From Trinickia diaoshuihuensis (lineage in GTDB: Bacteria; Pseudomonadota; Gammaproteobacteria; Burkholderiales; Burkholderiaceae), in assembly GCF_003390925.1 (NCBI RefSeq), contig NZ_QUBS01000084.1, forward strand, positions 213,271 through 277,270: a DNA stretch of 64,000 bases, read 5' to 3'. Shown piece by piece: positions 60,015 to 64,000 of the stretch. Position 1 is the first letter of the stretch; each line of letters begins with the position of its first letter. The translations under genes were made by a program, and so were the position numbers. The notes under the pieces are model-generated. The model was not told where the DNA came from. It saw nothing but the letters and a program-made list of their open reading frames with translations, and did no database searches.

Positions 60015-60731
60015 ATGCCGCTTTCGCCGCCCGTCTCCCGCCAGTTGCGCCATCGCCGCGCAATCCGAGCGGAAGCCTTCGAGCGCGACGACGGTCTGTG
60101 GGATCTCGAGGCGTGTCTGACCGACCATAAGCCGCGCGATGTCGCATTGGCGCCCGGTGTCCGGCCCAAGGGCCTACCGATCCATGAACTCTGGCTTCGC
60201 ATCACCATCGACCGCAAGCTCACCATCGTCGACGCGCAAGCGTCGTCGGAATGGGTGCCCTATCCCGGTCACTGCGAAGCCGCCAATCCCGCCTACCGCG
60301 CCCTCATCGGTCTCAACCTGCTCAACGATTTCCGCCGCCACGCACGGCGCTTGCTCGCCGGAACGGCAGGCTGCACGCATCTCACCGAACTCTGCTCCAT
60401 CTTGCCGACCGCCGCGATCCAAGCATTCGCCGGCGACGTGTGGAGCACGCGCGACAGCGCGACGGACGCCACCAATGGTGATTCCGCAAGCCCCGGCGCA
60501 CATCGCGAACCGCCGTTCCAACTCGACCGCTGCCATGCGTTGCGATTCGACGGCGAAGCGGTGCGCCGTTTTTATCCGCGCTGGTACGGACATGCACCGC
60601 GCGGCGTCAAGGCGGGCGACGCCCCGGCGGGTCAGGCACCGGCCCCGGTGAACGGGTCGCCCACGCCCGACGAGCATGGCGCGAGCGCACAGAATAATCA
60701 CGAAGTTCAATCTCACTCTCACTCAGACTGA
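60015..60731 (+). CDS. DUF2889 domain protein
   Basis: A 238-residue cytoplasmic protein with the DUF2889 signature (RRAIRAEAFERDDGLWDLEACLTDHKP; RITIDRKLTIVDAQASSEWVPYPGHC; GCTHLTELCSILPTAAIQ). Function is unknown. The C-terminal part is low in complexity and His/Gln-rich. It lies between recX and sucC in the conserved order seen in Burkholderiaceae and may share a promoter with sucCD. The 187-base gap from recX contains a weak AT-rich promoter-like stretch only. Confidence 0.87.
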   Translation: MPLSPPVSRQLRHRRAIRAEAFERDDGLWDLEACLTDHKPRDVALAPGVRPKGLPIHELWLRITIDRKLTIVDAQASSEWVPYPGHCEAANPAYRALIGLNLLNDFRRHARRLLAGTAGCTHLTELCSILPTAAIQAFAGDVWSTRDSATDATNGDSASPGAHREPPFQLDRCHALRFDGEAVRRFYPRWYGHAPRGVKAGDAPAGQAPAPVNGSPTPDEHGASAQNNHEVQSHSHSD

Positions 60732-60743
60732 AGGGAATCACGC

Positions 60744-61913
60744 ATGAAGATTCACGAGTACCAGGGTAAGGAAATCCTGCGGAAATTCGGCGTCGCGGTA
60801 CCGCGTGGCAAGCCGGTGTTTTCGGTGGATGACGCGGTCAAGGCCGCTGAAGAGCTGGGCGGCCCGGTGTGGGTCGTCAAGGCGCAGATTCACGCGGGCG
60901 GTCGCGGCAAGGGCGGCGGCGTGAAGGTGGCCAAGTCGCTCGAGCAAGTTCGCGAGTACGCGAACCAGATCCTCGGCATGCAGCTCGTCACGCACCAAAC
61001 CGGTCCGGAAGGCCAGAAGGTGAACCGCCTGCTCATCGAAGAAGGCGCGGACATCAAGCAGGAACTGTATGTCAGCCTCGTCGTCGACCGCATCTCGCAA
61101 AAGATCGTGCTGATGGGTTCGAGCGAAGGCGGCATGGACATCGAAGAAGTCGCCGAAAAGCACCCGGAACTGATCCACAAGGTCATCGTCGAGCCGTCGA
61201 CGGGCCTGCTCGACGCGCAGGCCGACGACCTCGCCGCGAAGATCGGCGTGCCGGCCGCATCGATTCCGCAAGCGCGCGCGATCCTGCAAGGCCTGTACAA
61301 GGCGTTCTGGGAAACCGACGCATCGCTGGCTGAAATCAACCCGCTGAACGTCTCCGGCGACGGCAAGGTCATCGCGCTCGACGCCAAGTTCAACTTCGAT
61401 TCGAACGCGCTCTTCCGTCATCCGGAAATCGTCGCGTACCGCGATCTGGACGAAGAAGATCCGGCTGAAATCGAAGCGTCGAAGTTCGACCTCGCCTACA
61501 TCTCGCTCGACGGCAACATCGGCTGCCTCGTGAACGGCGCCGGCCTGGCGATGGCGACGATGGACACGATCAAGCTGTTCGGCGGCGAACCGGCGAACTT
61601 CCTGGACGTCGGCGGCGGCGCGACGACCGAGAAGGTTACCGAAGCGTTCAAGCTGATGCTGAAGAACCCGGACCTGAAGGCGATTCTCGTGAACATCTTC
61701 GGCGGCATTATGCGCTGCGACGTGATCGCGGAAGGCGTGATCGCCGGTTCGAAGGCCGTGAACCTGAACGTTCCGCTCGTCGTGCGCATGAAGGGCACGA
61801 ACGAAGACCTCGGCAAGAAGATGCTTGCTGAATCGGGCCTGCCGATCATCTCGGCGGACAGCATGGAAGAGGCTGCGCAGAAGGTCGTCGCGGCTGCCCA
61901 GGGCAACGCGTAA
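60744..61913 (+). CDS. sucC: Succinyl-CoA ligase (ADP-forming) subunit beta
   Basis: The 389-residue beta subunit has an ATP-grasp domain ([20 protein letters not shown]) and a C-terminal ligase domain with [17 protein letters not shown] and [12 protein letters not shown]. With sucD it converts succinyl-CoA to succinate with ATP formation in the TCA cycle. It starts 12 bases after the DUF2889 stop, preceded by GAAGGGAATC, and ends 39 bases before sucD. Confidence 0.97.
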   Translation: MKIHEYQGKEILRKFGVAVPRGKPVFSVDDAVKAAEELGGPVWVVKAQIHAGGRGKGGGVKVAKSLEQVREYANQILGMQLVTHQTGPEGQKVNRLLIEEGADIKQELYVSLVVDRISQKIVLMGSSEGGMDIEEVAEKHPELIHKVIVEPSTGLLDAQADDLAAKIGVPAASIPQARAILQGLYKAFWETDASLAEINPLNVSGDGKVIALDAKFNFDSNALFRHPEIVAYRDLDEEDPAEIEASKFDLAYISLDGNIGCLVNGAGLAMATMDTIKLFGGEPANFLDVGGGATTEKVTEAFKLMLKNPDLKAILVNIFGGIMRCDVIAEGVIAGSKAVNLNVPLVVRMKGTNEDLGKKMLAESGLPIISADSMEEAAQKVVAAAQGNA

Positions 61914-61952
61914 GCGGCTCAGGCGCAACAGGATACGAACAGAGGTCAATAC

Positions 61953-62834
61953 ATGTCGATTCTGATCAACAAAGACACGAAGGTCATCACGCAGGGCATC
62001 ACCGGCAAGACCGGCCAGTTCCACACGCGCGCATGCCGCGAGTACGCGAACGGCCGCGAAGCGTTCGTGGCGGGCGTGAACCCGAAGAAAGCCGGCGAAG
62101 ATTTCGAAGGCATTCCGATCTACGCAAGCGTGAAGGAAGCGAAGGCCGAAACGGGCGCAACCGTCTCGGTCATCTACGTGCCGCCCGCGGGCGCCGCAGC
62201 GGCGATTTGGGAAGCCGTCGAAGCCGATCTCGACCTCGCGATCTGCATCACCGAAGGCATCCCCGTGCGCGACATGATCGAAGTGCGCGATCGTATGCGT
62301 CGTGAAAACCGCAAGACGCTGCTGCTCGGACCGAACTGCCCGGGCACCATCACGCCCGACGAACTGAAGATCGGCATCATGCCGGGTCACATCCACCGCA
62401 AGGGCCGCATCGGCGTCGTGTCGCGTTCGGGCACGCTGACGTATGAAGCCGTGGCGCAACTGACGGCGCTCGGCCTCGGCCAGTCGTCGGCGGTCGGTAT
62501 CGGCGGCGATCCGATCAACGGTCTGAAGCACATCGACGTCATGAAGATGTTCAACGACGATCCGGATACGGACGCCGTCATCATGATCGGTGAGATCGGT
62601 GGCCCGGACGAAGCGAACGCAGCTTACTGGATCAAGGACAACATGAAGAAGCCCGTCGTCGGCTTCATCGCCGGTGTCACGGCGCCTCCGGGCAAGCGCA
62701 TGGGCCACGCCGGCGCGCTGATCTCGGGCGGTGCCGATACGGCCGACGCAAAGCTCGAAATCATGGACGGCTGCGGCATCAAGGTGACGCGCAACCCGTC
62801 GGAGATGGGCCGTCTGCTGAAGTCGATCCTGTAA
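61953..62834 (+). CDS. sucD: Succinyl-CoA ligase subunit alpha
   Basis: The 293-residue alpha subunit has a CoA-binding N-terminal Rossmann domain (QGITGKTGQFHTRACREYANG; PPAGAAAAIWEAVEADLDLAICITEG) and the phosphohistidine site GHAGALISGGADTADAKLEIM. It pairs with SucC in the TCA cycle. It is followed by a strong terminator at 62937-62976. Confidence 0.97.
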   Translation: MSILINKDTKVITQGITGKTGQFHTRACREYANGREAFVAGVNPKKAGEDFEGIPIYASVKEAKAETGATVSVIYVPPAGAAAAIWEAVEADLDLAICITEGIPVRDMIEVRDRMRRENRKTLLLGPNCPGTITPDELKIGIMPGHIHRKGRIGVVSRSGTLTYEAVAQLTALGLGQSSAVGIGGDPINGLKHIDVMKMFNDDPDTDAVIMIGEIGGPDEANAAYWIKDNMKKPVVGFIAGVTAPPGKRMGHAGALISGGADTADAKLEIMDGCGIKVTRNPSEMGRLLKSIL

Positions 62835-62936
62835 GTCGCCGTGACGGGCAGCGCCGGGTGCGAGAGCACTAGGCGCTGCCGCCGAGTCGTTTTTGGTATC
62901 CTTTCGAAATTCTTTCGTAAGGCTTCCGGCAGACGC

Positions 62937-62976
62937 AAAAAAGCGAGGGAGCAAGTTCGTGCTCCCTCGCTTTTTT
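62937..62976 (+). terminator. Rho-independent terminator of sucCD
   Basis: AAAAAAGCGAGGGAGCA (62937-62953), loop AGTTCG, TGCTCCCTCGCTTTTTT (62960-62976): a 17-bp perfect stem with a T run. It ends sucCD transcription; the A run would also permit termination from the other strand. Confidence 0.93.
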
Positions 62977-63016
62977 ATTGCTGTCGCCCTTGATTGCTCT
63001 GGAACGGCGATTGCCC

Positions 63017-63751
63017 ATGTTCGACGCTATGCTCGATTTTTTCGCGACGCTCCACTGGACGGCGGTTTTTCAGATCGTCGTCATCGATATTCTGCTCGGC
63101 GGCGACAATGCCGTCGTTATCGCGCTTGCCTGCCGCAAGCTGCCGGCGGCCCAACGGATGCAAGGCGTGCTGTGGGGGACGGCGGGCGCGATCGTGCTGC
63201 GGGTCGTCCTGATCGTCTTCGCCGTCGCCTTGCTCGATGTGCCCTTTTTGAAATTCGGGGGCGGGCTGTTGTTGCTGTGGATCGGCGTGCGGCTGATGGC
63301 GCCCTCGCACGAGGCGCACGAGAACATCAAGCCGGCCGATAAGCTGTTGTCGGCCATCAAGACGATCATCGTTGCCGATGCCGTCATGAGTTTGGACAAC
63401 GTCATCGCGATCGCCGGCGCGGCCGAGACGGCCGATCCCGAGCACCGGATCGCACTCGTCATCTTCGGCCTCGTGGTGAGCATTCCGCTCATTGTCTGGG
63501 GCAGCACGCTCGTGCTGCGCATGCTCGACCGTTTCCCCGTCATCGTCACCCTTGGGGCGGCGCTGCTCGGATGGATCGCGGGCGGACTCATCGTCAACGA
63601 TCCCGCGGGCGACCGTTGGCCGTTGCTCGATACGCCGGTTGCCGAGTACGGCGCGCACATCGCGGGGGCGTTGCTCGTCGTGCTCCTCGGCTATTGGCTC
63701 AAGCGCCGGCTCTCGCGTCGGGAGGCGGCGGGCGCGCATCGAACGCACTGA
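63017..63751 (+). CDS. TerC-family membrane protein (YjbE type)
   Basis: A 244-residue integral membrane protein from ATG 63017 (MFDAMLDFFATLHW) with about seven helices. Conserved acidic motifs ILLGGDNAVVIALA and AVMSLDNVIAIAGAAE carry the intramembrane Asp residues of the family, linked to manganese or calcium export. ACGGCG upstream gives a modest ribosome-binding site. It is separated from sucD by a terminator, so it is likely a single transcription unit. No yybP-ykoY-type riboswitch was recognised upstream. Confidence 0.85.
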   Translation: MFDAMLDFFATLHWTAVFQIVVIDILLGGDNAVVIALACRKLPAAQRMQGVLWGTAGAIVLRVVLIVFAVALLDVPFLKFGGGLLLLWIGVRLMAPSHEAHENIKPADKLLSAIKTIIVADAVMSLDNVIAIAGAAETADPEHRIALVIFGLVVSIPLIVWGSTLVLRMLDRFPVIVTLGAALLGWIAGGLIVNDPAGDRWPLLDTPVAEYGAHIAGALLVVLLGYWLKRRLSRREAAGAHRTH

Positions 63752-64000
63752 CACGCGCGCGGCCAGACCGCGGTTAGCCATTCGGCCAACTACCGCGGCT
63801 CACGACGCGCCGATACGCTAGCTCCTCGTTGTCCGCCCGTTCCGGCGGGCCGTCCTTCGAGGAGCGTATTGGCCGATGTGCGTCGTCATTCTCCATGCTG
63901 CCCGCCGGTTGTGGGAGCTAACGTCAATAGTGGTGTATGAACAAATTGACGGCGATCGATTTCAAGCGGCGAGTTTCTGCTGAACCGGCCGATCGTCTTG
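63752..64000. other. Right-edge intergenic stretch, possible 3' end of a minus-strand gene
   Basis: No complete gene is seen. On the minus strand from the edge a frame reads QDDRPVQQKLAA and stops at 63962-63964, which could be the C-terminal end of a gene extending out of the window, such as a transposase. GGCGGGCAG and CCTCGTT stretches show weak dyad symmetry (around 63822-63860: GCTCCTCGTT and its partial complement) that may form a hairpin. Evidence is thin. Confidence 0.25.

Noticed and set aside
60738..62954. 738-codon open frame on the minus strand opposite sucCD
   Set aside because: Antisense to well-recognised sucC and sucD, with typical shadow composition (Asp, Arg, His rich).
62835..63016. 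Possible yybP-ykoY manganese riboswitch before the TerC-family gene
   Set aside because: No matching conserved loops were recognised; the segment is explained by the sucCD terminator and a short leader.

Overview
The window is GC-rich chromosomal DNA of a betaproteobacterium. Gene content and protein sequences (recA-recX-DUF2889-sucC-sucD order, acoXABC, a phnA-phnY phosphonate operon, MHS transporters) fit the family Burkholderiaceae in the Paraburkholderia/Burkholderia/Trinickia range; the genus cannot be settled from sequence reading alone. Most of the window is densely coded core or accessory metabolism. One segment (about 47.2-53.4 kb) is clearly poorer in GC and is a genomic island.

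Layout. (1) 0-3.4 kb: phosphonate operon with phosphonoacetate hydrolase (phnA), phosphonoacetaldehyde dehydrogenase (phnY) and a PhnZ-like HD protein. (2) 3.5-15.8 kb: a deoxyribose-type catabolic and uptake cluster with FGGY kinase, deoC, a two-module ALDH16-type aldehyde dehydrogenase, FucU/RbsD-type mutarotase, ribokinase-family kinase, an ABC sugar importer (two permeases, binding protein, double ATPase) and a true DeoR-like repressor. A perfect 17-bp palindrome precedes deoC. (3) 15.9-19.4 kb: an ECF sigma/anti-sigma pair divergent from a DUF305 protein and a YVTN beta-propeller protein; matching promoter-like elements face both ways. (4) 19.7-30.4 kb: a response regulator-CheC-diguanylate cyclase operon, then envelope, transport and redox genes (YqhA, flavin reductase, beta-propeller lipoprotein, M48 protease, SulP, cytochrome b561, CDF metal exporter). 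(5) 30.4-34.1 kb: a QseBC/PmrAB-like two-component system transcribed with a cytochrome b and two c-type cytochromes. (6) 34.4-43.0 kb: acetoin catabolism (acoR activator, sigma-54 promoter, acoX-A-B-C, a butanediol dehydrogenase broken by one missing base, and a lipoate ligase-like gene). (7) 43.0-47.1 kb: a Fic-HTH gene behind a phased array of AAGCTT repeats, an AraC regulator divergent from an aldo/keto reductase, and a small hypothetical gene. (8) 47.2-53.5 kb: an island inserted into the 3' end of tRNA-Met, bounded by a 22-bp imperfect direct repeat, with a tyrosine integrase and a two-gene CBASS-type anti-phage system (CD-NTase plus SLATT two-TM effector) preceded by a LexA/SOS box. (9) 53.6-64 kb: MHS transporter, TctDE-like two-component system, recA (with its own SOS box), recX, DUF2889, sucCD and a TerC-family protein.

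The most interesting material is the SOS-box-controlled CBASS operon in the tRNA-Met island, the Fic-HTH gene with five AAGCTT boxes at 10/20/20/20-bp phasing and a Gln in place of the catalytic His, the mirrored ECF promoters, and the ALDH16-containing deo cluster. All functional calls are from sequence reading; no database search was run.
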